Shown: positions 14,469 to 24,511, counted from the first letter of the stretch. The stretch is 32,907 bases of DNA from an uncultured Muribaculaceae bacterium (GCA_934675575.1 CAKUQQ010000019.1:1-32907), one strand, 5' to 3'. Program-made: numbers and translations. Notes: a model not told the origin generated them from the sequence alone.

Positions 14469-16727
14469 ATGAATCAAATTAAAAAAGTAGTATTATTAGT
14501 TGTTGCCATTAACATTTGTTTTTGCTCTGTAGGGGGCAATAAGCCCACAAGATTGTTGACCGACTTGCTTGAGCACACAGACCGTGTGTGGAAAAATGGC
14601 AGATTGACGAAACAGAGACTTGACGAGACTGTCTCGAAACCAAAATATAACTTGGCTACAGTTAGGTCGGCAAAGCCTACTTTTAGCTGGGTTGTGCCTG
14701 GCGACAAGCAAAACACTAAGCAGACTTCTTATGAAATAATATTGTCGGATAAACTGGCAAATGCAAAGAAATGCGTTGGCGACGTTTGGCGCAGTGGGGT
14801 GGTCTTGTCGGCAAAATCAACCTCGGTAAAATATGGCGGTGCGCCTCTGACACCAAACAAAGTGTATTATTGGAGAGTGCGTGTGCGCACCACAACTGGT
14901 GGGCAAAGTGCATGGTCGGATATTAGAGCTTTTAAGACAGATGCGGAATTGCATGACTATGCGGCAAGTTATTATCCAATAGAAATTACTGACGAGACTG
15001 TGGCTGTAAAGTATGAAAAAAACAGTCAAAGCACGGTGTCTGCCGATTTTAAGAAAGATGCTTTTGGTAGATTGTCGGTTGAGTGTCAAAACAGCGGCAA
15101 AGACACTGACACAATAATCGTGAGAGTTGGTGAAAAATTAAAAGACGGCAAAGTTGACATGAAGCCGGGCGGCACTATACGTGCTTATGAATATAAGGTG
15201 GCTGTGCAGCCGGGCGAACACACGATTCCGGTGTGTTTTGTCGCCGACAAGCGAAACACCTTGCCGCAGGCTGTGCATTTGCCGAAATATGTGGGTGTGA
15301 TAGCCCCATTCCGCTATTGTGAGATAACTCATGGAAGAGGAATGAAAGTAAAGTCCGTTACGCGCCATGTGGCACAATACCCAATCGACAAGGCAAGATT
15401 CTATTTCGCTTCAGCCGACGATAGCCTAAATCGGGTGGTATCGCTTTGCGACTACTCGGTGTTGGCCACCACGTTTGCCGGTTGCTATGTAGATGGCGAC
15501 CGGGAGAGAATACCTTATGAGGCCGACGCTCTCATTAACCAGTTGAGCAATTATGCAATAAGTGCAGACTACACACTTGCGCGAAAGACATATCATTACT
15601 TATTGAACTATCCTACATGGCCCACAGAATGGATTTTGCAGGGCATCATTATCGGGTGGTATGATTATCTCTACACTGGTGACGCGCGTGCGCTTGTTGC
15701 TACCTATGACACGTTGAAACCACGACTGCTCAATGCCTTAAAGGACAACAGTGGGCTTGTTAGCACAAAGACAGGATTGCAGACCGACGCTTTTAAACGC
15801 TCAATTAATTTCAATGGTGAAATTTCAGACATTGTTGACTGGCCTCGCGGAGGCAAGGGCTTGAACAATGAGGCTGGCGGCGAATCAGACGGCTATGTGT
15901 TTGAAAAATACAATGCCGTGGTGAACGCTTATCATTGCTACGCTTTGGGCCTAATGGCAAAAATAGCTGCAGCGGTGGGGCGCACTGCCGAGGCTCTTGA
16001 CTATGCGGAGTGCTATAAAAAACAAGTGGCTTTGTTTAACGAAAAGTTTTACAATAAAGCGAAAGGAAACTATAAAGACGGCACTGTCACAGAACATTCC
16101 TCACTTCATGCCAACATTTTTCCACTTGCCTTTGCACTTGTGGATAGTTCTAACGTGAAAGGCGTGGCTAATTATGCGTTGTCGAGAGGAATGGCATGCA
16201 GTGTGTATGGAGCACAATTTTTTTTAGATGGCTTGTTTGACTCTGGACTTTCGGCCGATGCCATAAAGCTGATGACTGATGAGGGTGACAGAGGGTGGCT
16301 TGGAATGTTGCGTCAGGGGTCAACCATAACGATGGAGGCTTGGAACTTGCGCACTAAGCCAAACCAAGACTGGAATCACGCATGGGGCACAGCGCCATCT
16401 AATGTGGTTCGCCGCAAGCTGGTTGGCCTTGAGCCATTGACTCCCGGATTTGACAGCGTTACCATAAAGCCGCAAATGGGAGAGTTGCAGCAGCTGGATT
16501 GCAAAATTCCAACCATTAAGGGTGATTTTGACATATCAATAAAAAATCAAAATGATTTTGTCATGAAGGTTGATATTCCTGCGAATGTTACTGCCTATTT
16601 GACATTGCCATTGAACATAAATGACGTGAAAGTGAATGGGCGCAGTGTGACGGCGACTAAAACGCAACAAGGTTTATTGCTGCCAGCCGTAGTGTCGGGC
16701 AAATATGTTATTTCAGCAACAAAATGA
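14469..16727 (+). CDS. exported GH78-type alpha-L-rhamnosidase, short form
   Basis: This is a probable glycoside hydrolase releasing terminal alpha-L-rhamnose from plant or bacterial glycans. A Sec signal peptide (about 1-20) precedes a fibronectin-like domain (about 60-157, containing YYWRVRVRTTTGGQSAWSD) and the (alpha/alpha)6 catalytic barrel (about 310-650). The likely catalytic acid is Glu346 in VDGDRERIPYEAD and the base Glu623 in GSTITMEAWN, followed by DWNHAWGTAPS, the family's conserved end of the barrel. A small beta domain closes the protein. At 752 residues it is shorter than typical family members and seems to lack one N-terminal beta-sandwich. It is followed by a GH2 gene 18 bases later. 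Rhamnose specificity is a family inference. Confidence 0.82.
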   Translation: MNQIKKVVLLVVAINICFCSVGGNKPTRLLTDLLEHTDRVWKNGRLTKQRLDETVSKPKYNLATVRSAKPTFSWVVPGDKQNTKQTSYEIILSDKLANAKKCVGDVWRSGVVLSAKSTSVKYGGAPLTPNKVYYWRVRVRTTTGGQSAWSDIRAFKTDAELHDYAASYYPIEITDETVAVKYEKNSQSTVSADFKKDAFGRLSVECQNSGKDTDTIIVRVGEKLKDGKVDMKPGGTIRAYEYKVAVQPGEHTIPVCFVADKRNTLPQAVHLPKYVGVIAPFRYCEITHGRGMKVKSVTRHVAQYPIDKARFYFASADDSLNRVVSLCDYSVLATTFAGCYVDGDRERIPYEADALINQLSNYAISADYTLARKTYHYLLNYPTWPTEWILQGIIIGWYDYLYTGDARALVATYDTLKPRLLNALKDNSGLVSTKTGLQTDAFKRSINFNGEISDIVDWPRGGKGLNNEAGGESDGYVFEKYNAVVNAYHCYALGLMAKIAAAVGRTAEALDYAECYKKQVALFNEKFYNKAKGNYKDGTVTEHSSLHANIFPLAFALVDSSNVKGVANYALSRGMACSVYGAQFFLDGLFDSGLSADAIKLMTDEGDRGWLGMLRQGSTITMEAWNLRTKPNQDWNHAWGTAPSNVVRRKLVGLEPLTPGFDSVTIKPQMGELQQLDCKIPTIKGDFDISIKNQNDFVMKVDIPANVTAYLTLPLNINDVKVNGRSVTATKTQQGLLLPAVVSGKYVISATK

Positions 16728-16745
16728 TCATAAATAAATAAAAAC

Positions 16746-19316
16746 ATGAAACATTTAATTTTACCATTACTTTTGTTTGTGTGTTTTTGCACTGCTCATT
16801 CGAGGTCTGTATTTACAATCGGGTCGGATTGGCGCTTTTATAAAGGCGATGTGGCAGGAGCAGAACAAGTGGATTTTAACCCAAAAGGGTGGAATAGGGT
16901 AAACATTCCACATTCCTGGAACGTGGAAGACACCGAAGACGACGCTTATGGCTATTATAGAGGCATAGGCTGGTACAGAAAGACACTGAAAATCGATTCA
17001 ATCACAGGAGAAAAAGTATTCTTGAGGTTTGAGGCTGCCAACACGGTTACTGACGTGTGGGTTAACGGGCAACAGGCAGGAGCTACGCACTATGGCGGTT
17101 ACACTCCGTTTGTGTTTGATATAACCGATAAGATTAAAAAAGGCGACAACATTATAGCTGTCAAGGTAAACAATGCAAAGAACAATGACGTGCCGCCACT
17201 TGACGCCGACTTCACATTCTTTGGTGGAATATACAGAGATGTGAGCATAATTAAAACCAGCGCCACGCATTTCGACATAAAAGAGGGCAACGGCGTGTTT
17301 TTGTCAACACCAGAAATAACTGATGCCAAGGCTAAGGTGTTGATAAACATCGTGATTGATGGCAAACTTGACAAGAAACTTTCTGTGAAGCACACAATCC
17401 TCAATGCCAAGAACGAGGTTGTGGCAACAAAGAGCATTGCCATGGCCAAGGCTGGCAAGGCGCAAGAACTTGAGGTGAAGACCCCAACGCTTTGGGACGT
17501 TGACAATCCATATCTCTACACTGTGGTTTCGGAGATTGTAGATGCAAAAGGCATTGTGGTTGACCGTGTGAAAAACCCTCTTGGAATAAGAACATTTCAT
17601 TTTGATGCCAACAAAGGTTTCTTCTTAAATGGCAGACCACTGAAACTGATGGGCGCAAACCGTCACCAAGACTTCCCAGGCAAGGGAAACGCGCTGCCCG
17701 ATGAGATACACCGCTACGACATGGCCCTTATGAAAGATGCAGGTGTGAACTGCTTGCGCATTTCTCACTATCCACACGATGAGGCTCTGCTTGAAATGTG
17801 CGACAGATATGGTTTCATCTGCTTTGAGGAATGTCCTATCATAAATGCGGTGACAATGACCGAGGCTTTTGACCGAAATTCTCGTTCTCAAATCAGAGAA
17901 ATGATTAAGCGCGATTATAATCACCCTTGCATAGTGTCGTGGAACACGAGCAATGAAATCACGCAAAGGTATCAGTTGCTCATTAGAGACCCCAAAGAGA
18001 AAGAGGAATATGGTGTTAAGTTGAGTCATTTCCTGGCAGGTCTTAATGATTATGTTCACGAATTAGACGCCACAAGACCATCAATGATTGTTATGTGTTT
18101 TGAGCCTGAGCTTAATCACGAAAAGGGTTTTCACCAAGCCGACATAATTGCCTATAACAAATATTTTGGCTGGTATGAGGGCTCATTGGACGACATGGCC
18201 ACTTTCATGGAGCGACTCCACAAAACCGAGCCAACCAAACCTGTCTTTATGACCGAATTTGGCTCTGGCTCTGATGTGAGAATTCATTCATTGAAACCAC
18301 AACTATATGATCACTCTGAGGAGTATCAGTGCAACTGGTTTAAGAAAGCACTCAACATGATTAAGAACACCGAATATATGGCCGGTGGAACTATATGGCA
18401 CTTTGAAGAATTTCATTCGGAAAATAGAGGTGAGGTTATACCCCATGTTAATGAGAAGAGCTTGGTGACAAGAGACCGTCGCCGCAAGGCATCGTTCTAT
18501 TATTTCAAGACACTGATGTCAAAAACGCCGTTCATATCAATTCCGTCGCAATGCTGGACTGAGCGTGGGGGCATAGAGGACAATCAAGGCTCTGGCGTCT
18601 GCACGCAGCCAGTGGAGGTGTTTGCCAACACTCCAACGGTGGAACTGAAACTCAATGGAAAGAGTTTGGGGGTGAAGCAAGTGAAAGATTTGTGTGCCAC
18701 ATTTGATGTGCCGTTCACACAAGGAACTAATTATTTGGCATTGTCGTCACCCGATGACGCATCGGTGCGTGATTATTTGAAGGCAAACTTCACCATTCAA
18801 CCTAAGCAGTTTGCTGATGCACGTTTCAATGAAATCGCAATAAATTGCGGTTCATTCTGCTATATCAATGACTCGAAGAAGAACAACTATCTGTGGTATC
18901 CCGACACAGTGTACCAAGCAGGGAACTATGGTCACACGGGCGGCCACACATTTATGAGAGGCGACCGCAAAATCAACAGTAGTATGGCATATATTGCAGG
19001 CACAGAGTTAGGGCCAATGTACCAGACACAGCAAATAGGTATGAGTGACTATAAGTTTGATGTGGCAAACGGCACCTATGAGGTAACATTGTGCTTTGCC
19101 GAGCTGTATCCGAAGGCCGACCGCGAATTCAACGTGAAGCTCAACGGAAACACTGTGCTCCACAATCTCAATCTTAATAAGCAATATGGTGCTAACCGCG
19201 CAGTCAAGTCAAGGTACACAATCGATGTTACTGACGGCAAAGGCATAAACGTTGCGTTTGAAGCCATTAAGGGCGAGCCGGTGATAAATGGAATAATCAT
19301 CAGAAAGGTTTATTGA
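16746..19316 (+). CDS. exported GH2 glycosidase with malectin-like C-terminal domain
   Basis: This enzyme is a retaining glycosidase of family 2. After a Sec signal peptide (about 1-19) come the sugar-binding domain (about 20-175), an immunoglobulin-like domain (about 180-285) and the TIM barrel (about 290-590). The acid/base is Glu404 in NTSNEI and the nucleophile Glu504 in FMTEFGSGS. A malectin-like domain (about 694-855, with TYEVTLCFAELY and REFNVKLNG) ends the protein and probably binds carbohydrate. It follows the GH78 gene by 18 bases and is closed by a terminator, so the two are one operon. The substrate is open: beta-galactosidase, beta-glucuronidase or another GH2 activity on a rhamnose-containing glycan. 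Confidence 0.88.
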   Translation: MKHLILPLLLFVCFCTAHSRSVFTIGSDWRFYKGDVAGAEQVDFNPKGWNRVNIPHSWNVEDTEDDAYGYYRGIGWYRKTLKIDSITGEKVFLRFEAANTVTDVWVNGQQAGATHYGGYTPFVFDITDKIKKGDNIIAVKVNNAKNNDVPPLDADFTFFGGIYRDVSIIKTSATHFDIKEGNGVFLSTPEITDAKAKVLINIVIDGKLDKKLSVKHTILNAKNEVVATKSIAMAKAGKAQELEVKTPTLWDVDNPYLYTVVSEIVDAKGIVVDRVKNPLGIRTFHFDANKGFFLNGRPLKLMGANRHQDFPGKGNALPDEIHRYDMALMKDAGVNCLRISHYPHDEALLEMCDRYGFICFEECPIINAVTMTEAFDRNSRSQIREMIKRDYNHPCIVSWNTSNEITQRYQLLIRDPKEKEEYGVKLSHFLAGLNDYVHELDATRPSMIVMCFEPELNHEKGFHQADIIAYNKYFGWYEGSLDDMATFMERLHKTEPTKPVFMTEFGSGSDVRIHSLKPQLYDHSEEYQCNWFKKALNMIKNTEYMAGGTIWHFEEFHSENRGEVIPHVNEKSLVTRDRRRKASFYYFKTLMSKTPFISIPSQCWTERGGIEDNQGSGVCTQPVEVFANTPTVELKLNGKSLGVKQVKDLCATFDVPFTQGTNYLALSSPDDASVRDYLKANFTIQPKQFADARFNEIAINCGSFCYINDSKKNNYLWYPDTVYQAGNYGHTGGHTFMRGDRKINSSMAYIAGTELGPMYQTQQIGMSDYKFDVANGTYEVTLCFAELYPKADREFNVKLNGNTVLHNLNLNKQYGANRAVKSRYTIDVTDGKGINVAFEAIKGEPVINGIIIRKVY

Positions 19317-19349
19317 TATAATAAGCATCATATACGCTTACGATGGAAC

Positions 19350-19388
19350 ACCGTGGCTGGCTTTTGGGTCGCCACGGTTGTTTATTTT
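19350..19388 (+). terminator. intrinsic terminator after the GH78-GH2 unit
   Basis: ACCGTGGC (19350-19357) pairs perfectly with GCCACGGT (19371-19378) around a 13-base loop and is followed by TGTTTATTTT. It lies 34 bases after the GH2 stop and separates this unit from the lipoprotein gene. Confidence 0.8.
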
Positions 19389-19422
19389 AGTGGCATTTGG
19401 GAGATAATCACACGGAAACTAT

Positions 19423-19430
19423 TAACTTTG
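19423..19430 (+). promoter_or_regulatory. -7 box abutting the lipoprotein start codon
   Basis: TAACTTTG at 19423-19430 fits the Bacteroidota -7 element. A TTTG lies upstream (TTG 19397-19399), but the 23-base spacing is longer than usual. The predicted start falls on or beside the ATG at 19437, so the mRNA may be leaderless. Confidence 0.45.
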
Positions 19431-19436
19431 TGACAA

Positions 19437-20399
19437 ATGAAAAAAGTCAACGTAATATCACCAAAAGGACCAGTGGTCTTTCTGATTTTGCTGATTACAT
19501 TGCCGCTGATGCTTGTGTCATGTTTTACTGGCGTGGAAGGCACAAAGAAGGTCAGTGACAAAGATGTAAGCAAGGCAATCTCTCGCTCGCAGACAGCGGT
19601 GAAAAAGCAAGATTTACTGGTGGCATATAAGGACTCTGTTCCGGCATGGAGGCATGGTAAACGGTTTTATGTGACAGATTCGCAGGTTAAATTGATTTTT
19701 GCACCGTCTAACAGCGTCAATAGCGACACGTTGCAGTTGGCAGGCAAGACGCTTGTGTATGACGGCTATAGTGAAGGCGGAGTGCTTGACAATCGCAAGA
19801 CTGTGAACTTGATGTTTTCTGACGGCAACAACAAATACATTTATCCAACCAACAAAGAAATACAAGAGTTCAACTCCCAATTCCAGATTCCGTTTCTGAT
19901 TGATGAGGACATGGTGGCATTTTATTCCAAACAACTTTCCAATAAGGATTTTTGGATAAAAACAGCCCTGTGGTATGACGTGAAGAGTGAACGAATGATA
20001 AAAGGCCGGCAATTTGTTAAGGTACACGTTGACCATGTGGAACCAGGAAACAAGGTGTTTCCATTAAAGGTTGTTTTCTCGGCAATAGACGGTGGCCAAA
20101 AGGCTTTCGTGTGGATAGCTACAAATGTGGAGGTGATGAAAGACCGTGATTTCGGGTCACTGTTCACAACTGAAGATTTGAGAGAAAAACATAAAGACAT
20201 CACCGATGCAAATTGGGTACGCATAACCAACAGCCAGGTAGTGGAGGGCATGACCAAGGAAGAATGTAGATTGTCACTTGGGACACCAAAGCAAGTGAGA
20301 CAACGCCCCACTTACGATGGATTGAATGAAATTTGGTATTATGACGGAGGCTCATTTTTGCTGTTTGCCGATGGGTTGCTAAAGGAATTTAGAAAATAA
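19437..20399 (+). CDS. lipoprotein with a BamE (SmpA/OmlA)-like C-terminal domain
   Basis: The N-terminus is a lipoprotein signal: a hydrophobic stretch ending in LMLVSC, with Cys29 as the lipidation site. The middle part (about 50-255) is a beta-rich region that I do not recognise. Residues about 265-318 resemble the SmpA/OmlA (BamE) fold: VVEGMTKEECRLSLGTPKQV, then a WYY strand and FADGLLKEF. BamE is an accessory lipoprotein of the outer-membrane protein assembly machine, but small copies of this fold are common in unrelated Bacteroidota lipoproteins, so a Bam role is not established. The next gene starts one base after its stop, so the two are co-translated. Confidence 0.75.
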   Translation: MKKVNVISPKGPVVFLILLITLPLMLVSCFTGVEGTKKVSDKDVSKAISRSQTAVKKQDLLVAYKDSVPAWRHGKRFYVTDSQVKLIFAPSNSVNSDTLQLAGKTLVYDGYSEGGVLDNRKTVNLMFSDGNNKYIYPTNKEIQEFNSQFQIPFLIDEDMVAFYSKQLSNKDFWIKTALWYDVKSERMIKGRQFVKVHVDHVEPGNKVFPLKVVFSAIDGGQKAFVWIATNVEVMKDRDFGSLFTTEDLREKHKDITDANWVRITNSQVVEGMTKEECRLSLGTPKQVRQRPTYDGLNEIWYYDGGSFLLFADGLLKEFRK

Positions 20400-20400
20400 T

Positions 20401-21162
20401 ATGTTCGAGATAGAATTTTTGGGTACTGGAACCTCGACAGGTGTGCCACAAATAGGGTGCGACTGTGAAGTGTGCAAGTCGGCAGACAAACGAGATAACC
20501 GGCTACGCACTTCGGCCATAGTGCGCACCAAAGGCAAGAACATACTGATAGATTGTGGGCCTGACTTCAGAACACAGATTTTGAGGAGCGGAAGTCCGGA
20601 GATAGATTGCTTGCTGCTGACACACATTCACTATGACCATGTGGGTGGAATAGATGACCTAAGGCCATATACAAAAAACAACGCACTCCCGGTATATGCC
20701 AGAGCCGATGTGATAAATGACTTAAAGGCAAGACTCCCATACTGCTTTCAAGCACACCCATATCCGGGCGTGCCAAAGTTTAAGTTTGAGGTCGTGGAAG
20801 ATAATCATGATTTTGATTTTTGTGGCATTGACATCACTCCCATATCAGTCATGCACTATAAGTTGCCTATACTCGGCTACAGGATTGGGACGATAGCCTA
20901 CATCACCGATGCGAAGCACATAGCACCTGACCAAATTGAGAAATTGCATGGGCTTGAAGTGTTGGTGGTTAATTCTCTGCAGTTTGAGCAACACTTGTCG
21001 CATATGACGCTGGAGGAGTCGCTCGAAGTGATAAACCAAGTTAAGCCAAAGGTAGCTTATCTAACACACATGGGGCATCACATGGGGCTGCACGCACAGA
21101 CAGAGAAAATTTTGCCACCCAACGTGAAGCTTGCATACGACGGCTTGGTTGTGAGGGTATAA
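20401..21162 (+). CDS. PhnP-like metallo-beta-lactamase-fold hydrolase
   Basis: This 253-residue cytoplasmic enzyme has the metallo-beta-lactamase fold. The metal site is THIHYDHVGG (His75, His77, Asp79, His80), with further His/Asp ligands in VMHYKLP and YITDAKH and a final His in THMGHHMG. The opening FLGTGTSTGVPQIGCDCEVC, with Cys20, Cys22 and Cys25, is typical of the PhnP/LipB-linked subgroup, which binds an extra zinc there. PhnP proper is a phosphodiesterase for cyclic ribose phosphate in phosphonate breakdown, but no phn genes are nearby, so the substrate is unknown. It starts one base after the lipoprotein stop. Confidence 0.85.
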   Translation: MFEIEFLGTGTSTGVPQIGCDCEVCKSADKRDNRLRTSAIVRTKGKNILIDCGPDFRTQILRSGSPEIDCLLLTHIHYDHVGGIDDLRPYTKNNALPVYARADVINDLKARLPYCFQAHPYPGVPKFKFEVVEDNHDFDFCGIDITPISVMHYKLPILGYRIGTIAYITDAKHIAPDQIEKLHGLEVLVVNSLQFEQHLSHMTLEESLEVINQVKPKVAYLTHMGHHMGLHAQTEKILPPNVKLAYDGLVVRV

Positions 21163-21227
21163 TCGCCGTTTGTGCCCAAATTTACACCGGCAGGCAAAAA
21201 CGACAAGCCCAATTAATCAAAATTTCG

Positions 21228-21235
21228 TAACTTTG
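21228..21235 (+). promoter_or_regulatory. -7 box for lepA
   Basis: TAACTTTG matches TAnnTTTG and lies 22 bases before the lepA ATG. A -33 TTG is not present at the usual distance. It lies in the 95-base gap after the hydrolase gene. Confidence 0.45.
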
Positions 21236-21257
21236 CAGATAAATACATATTGACCGA

Positions 21258-23045
21258 ATGGATAAAATCAGAAACTTTTGCATAATTGCACATATCGATC
21301 ATGGCAAAAGCACCTTGGCCGATCGCTTGTTAGAGGAAACAAAAACGGTAGTAGGCAAAGACATGCAGAACCAGGTTCTCGACGACATGGCGTTGGAAAG
21401 AGAACGTGGAATAACGATAAAAAGCCATGCGATACAGATGAATTATCAGCATGATGGTAAGGAGTATGTCTTGAATTTGATTGACACTCCTGGACATGTT
21501 GACTTTTCATACGAAGTTTCGCGTTCAATAGCAGCTTGTGAGGGCGCTCTGCTCGTGGTAGATGCCACTCAGGGAGTGCAAGCCCAGACCATCTCTAACC
21601 TTTATATGGCACTTGAGCAGGACCTTGAAATAATTCCTGTAATCAATAAAATAGATTTAGACAGTGCGCACCCCGATGAGGTGGAGGACGAGATTGTGGA
21701 GCTTTTAGGCTGCGACCGGTCTGAAATCATAAGGGCAAGTGCAAAAACGGGAGAGGGCATTGACGACATTTTCAAAGCCATTGTAAACCGAATTCCTGCA
21801 CCCAAGGGCGACCCAAAGGCACCATTGCAGGCATTGATATTTGACTCGGTGTATAATCCGTTTCGCGGCATTATAGTTTATTTCAAGGTAATCAACGGCA
21901 CAATCAGGAAAAATGACTTGGTGAAGTTTGTAAACACCGAGAAAGAATATAACGTGGAGGAAGTGGGCGTGCTGAAGCTGCACTTGTCGCCACGCGATGA
22001 AATTTCTGCAGGAAACGTGGGTTATGTGATTTCGGGCATAAAAGATTCAACTGAGGTTAGGGTGGGTGATACCATAACTCATGTGAGCACTCCGTGTGAT
22101 AGAGCCATTGAGGGTTTCCAAGAGGTGAAGCCAATGGTGTTTGCCGGTGTTTATCCCATAGACCCTGAAGATTTTGAGAATCTTCGCTCGTCACTTGAAA
22201 AGTTGCAGCTTAATGACGCCTCACTCACGTTCACTCCAGAGTCGTCAGTAGCGCTGGGATTTGGTTTCAGATGCGGCTTTTTGGGATTGTTGCACATGGA
22301 GATTGTGCAGGAACGTCTGAGCCGTGAGTTCAACATGGAGGTTATCACCACAGTGCCTAATGTGTCATATAAAGTGTATGACAAAAAAGGCAACATGTGT
22401 GAAGTTCACAATCCTGCTGGACTGCCTGACCCCACACTGATTGACCATATTGAAGAACCATACATTCATGCCACTATAATAACACTCACCGAGTTTATGG
22501 GACCAATCATCACTTTGTGTCTCAACAAACGTGGCACTCTCACAAAGCAAAACTACATTTCGGGCGACCGTATGGAGTTGTATTTCGACATACCGCTGGG
22601 TGAGATTGTGATTGATTTCTATGACAAGTTGAAGAGCATTTCTAAGGGATATGCGTCGTTTGACTACTATATTTCTGATTTCAGGGAATCACAACTTATA
22701 AAGCTCGATATATTGCTCAACGGACAACCTGTAGATGCACTTAGCTCGCTCATACATGTGTCAAACGCCGTGTCGATGGGACGCAGAATGTGCGCAAAAC
22801 TAAAGGAACTGATTCCACGGCAGCAGTACGACATAGCTATACAGGCAGCTATTGGCTCAAAAATCATAGCCAGAGAAACTGTGAAGCAGGTGCGTAAGGA
22901 CGTGACAGCAAAATGTTATGGCGGCGACGTGAGTCGAAAACGCAAACTTCTTGAAAAACAAAAAGCCGGCAAGAAACGAATGAAGCAAATTGGCTCTGTG
23001 CAAGTGCCACAAAAGGCATTCCTTGCTGTCTTGAAAATTGATTAA
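21258..23045 (+). CDS. lepA: elongation factor 4 (LepA)
   Basis: This is a ribosome-associated translational GTPase that affects initiation and elongation under stress. The GTPase motifs are complete: P-loop AHIDHGKS (11-18), the switch I region ending [15 protein letters not shown] in switch II and NKID. EF-G-like domains follow, and the LepA-specific C-terminal domain is recognisable by [20 protein letters not shown] and [13 protein letters not shown]. At 595 residues it is full length. The ATG at 21258 begins the canonical Met-Asp-Lys-Ile-Arg-Asn-Phe start. A sodium/proton antiporter gene follows closely. Confidence 0.98.
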   Translation: MDKIRNFCIIAHIDHGKSTLADRLLEETKTVVGKDMQNQVLDDMALERERGITIKSHAIQMNYQHDGKEYVLNLIDTPGHVDFSYEVSRSIAACEGALLVVDATQGVQAQTISNLYMALEQDLEIIPVINKIDLDSAHPDEVEDEIVELLGCDRSEIIRASAKTGEGIDDIFKAIVNRIPAPKGDPKAPLQALIFDSVYNPFRGIIVYFKVINGTIRKNDLVKFVNTEKEYNVEEVGVLKLHLSPRDEISAGNVGYVISGIKDSTEVRVGDTITHVSTPCDRAIEGFQEVKPMVFAGVYPIDPEDFENLRSSLEKLQLNDASLTFTPESSVALGFGFRCGFLGLLHMEIVQERLSREFNMEVITTVPNVSYKVYDKKGNMCEVHNPAGLPDPTLIDHIEEPYIHATIITLTEFMGPIITLCLNKRGTLTKQNYISGDRMELYFDIPLGEIVIDFYDKLKSISKGYASFDYYISDFRESQLIKLDILLNGQPVDALSSLIHVSNAVSMGRRMCAKLKELIPRQQYDIAIQAAIGSKIIARETVKQVRKDVTAKCYGGDVSRKRKLLEKQKAGKKRMKQIGSVQVPQKAFLAVLKID

Positions 23046-23064
23046 AAACAACTATAAATTACTT

Positions 23065-24441
23065 ATGACATTACCAATTATTTCAAGTATGTCTCATTCT
23101 TTTCCTATAAAAAGAATGATTAAAGCCTATGCCAGTGGTGGAAATGTATTGATTGTCACCACTATTTTGGCACTTATTATTGCAAACATTCCTGCAATAA
23201 ACCAATATTATTTTGAATTCTGGGAACAAAAGGTGACATTGGAGTTTGCCGGGATAAACCTGTTTGGACACGAAATGACAATGATGCAGTTTATCAATGA
23301 TGCACTCATGTCGTTGTTCTTTTTCAGCATTGGTCTTGAAATCAAGCGTGAGGTGCTTGTGGGTGAGCTCTCGTCTTTCCGCCAGGCCTTGTTGCCAATC
23401 ATTGCCGCTTGTGGTGGCATGATTGTGCCAATTCTCATATTTGGATTTATGGCACAAGGCACTGACTATGCTAGAGGCTCGGCCATACCAATGGCAACCG
23501 ATATAGCTTTCTCATTAGGAGTCTTGTCGATGCTTGGCAAACGTGTGCCATTGTCACTGAAGATTTTTTTGACAACTCTTGCTGTTGTTGATGACATTGG
23601 CGGCATCATAGTAATAGCATTGTTCTATTCCACCTCAATACACTATATGCTTCTGGTTTACTCTTTGGGCGCATTGTTCTTCCTGTATATGGGCTCAGTG
23701 TTCAGAATCAACAGTAAGCTGTATTATGCTTTCTTTGGATTTATTGTGTGGTATTTGTTCTTGAATTCAGGAATACACCCAACCATATCGGGCGTGCTTG
23801 TGGCATTTTGCATTCCGGCAAAGCCTGTGCTTAACCCCAAGAAATTCATTGTCACAATACGAGAGACAATAAGCAGTTTCCCTGCATCAGAAGATGAGGC
23901 ATTGAACAAGAAAACCATATTCACCAATGACCAGCTCAGTTGGTTGAAGCGCATAGAGTCGGCCTCAGACAAGGTGATTTCTCCACTGCAAGACATTGAG
24001 GACTCACTCACACCTGTTGTCAACTATATCGTGTTGCCGCTGTTCGCATTTTCCAATGCCGGCATATATTTTGGCAATGTGGAGTTGAGTGCTATATATG
24101 GGGGCGTGGGTCTGGCAATTATTTGTGGCTTGTTTTTTGGCAAATTTATAGGCATCTTCTCATTCTCTTGGTTGGCAATAAAACTGCGGCTTGCTCCAAT
24201 GCCATATAATAGCAACTGGAAAATGCTTGGCTCCGTTGCCATGCTTGGCGGTATCGGCTTCACGGTGTCGTTATTCATAGCCAACTTGTCATTTGTGCCT
24301 CTGGGAGCTCTTGGTGTAGAGTTGCTCAATGACTCAAAATTGAGCATTCTGCTTGGTTCGGTGCTGTCTGGTCTTGTGGGCTACATTATGCTTCACTTGA
24401 CTTTACCAAAGACTCCGGTAGAAACTGACGATGATGATTGA
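23065..24441 (+). CDS. nhaA: Na+/H+ antiporter NhaA
   Basis: This inner-membrane antiporter exchanges internal Na+ (or Li+) for protons and helps with salt and alkaline pH homeostasis. About eleven to twelve hydrophobic segments are visible. Family motifs are IPMATDIAFSLGVLSMLG and TLAVVDDIGGIIVIALFY; in the latter Asp176 and Asp177 (numbered from this start) match the cation-binding Asp163/Asp164 pair of E. coli NhaA. The frame is open from 23038, which would overlap lepA by 8 bases. I take ATG 23065 (458 residues); ATG 23089 is also possible. It probably shares the lepA transcript and is closed by the terminator at 24471-24511. Confidence 0.93.
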   Translation: MTLPIISSMSHSFPIKRMIKAYASGGNVLIVTTILALIIANIPAINQYYFEFWEQKVTLEFAGINLFGHEMTMMQFINDALMSLFFFSIGLEIKREVLVGELSSFRQALLPIIAACGGMIVPILIFGFMAQGTDYARGSAIPMATDIAFSLGVLSMLGKRVPLSLKIFLTTLAVVDDIGGIIVIALFYSTSIHYMLLVYSLGALFFLYMGSVFRINSKLYYAFFGFIVWYLFLNSGIHPTISGVLVAFCIPAKPVLNPKKFIVTIRETISSFPASEDEALNKKTIFTNDQLSWLKRIESASDKVISPLQDIEDSLTPVVNYIVLPLFAFSNAGIYFGNVELSAIYGGVGLAIICGLFFGKFIGIFSFSWLAIKLRLAPMPYNSNWKMLGSVAMLGGIGFTVSLFIANLSFVPLGALGVELLNDSKLSILLGSVLSGLVGYIMLHLTLPKTPVETDDDD

Positions 24442-24470
24442 CGCTTGTCACAACTTGTATAAAAGCAATG

Positions 24471-24511
24471 GAGCCGCCACAAAAAGACTTTGTGGCGGCT
24501 CTATTTTTGTT
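24471..24511. terminator. two-way terminator between nhaA and the permease gene
   Basis: GAGCCGCCACAAA (24471-24483) and TTTGTGGCGGCTC (24489-24501) form a perfect 13-bp stem with a 5-base loop, followed by TATTTTTGTT. The minus strand ends in a weaker A/T tract, so it probably serves both convergent genes. Confidence 0.9.
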
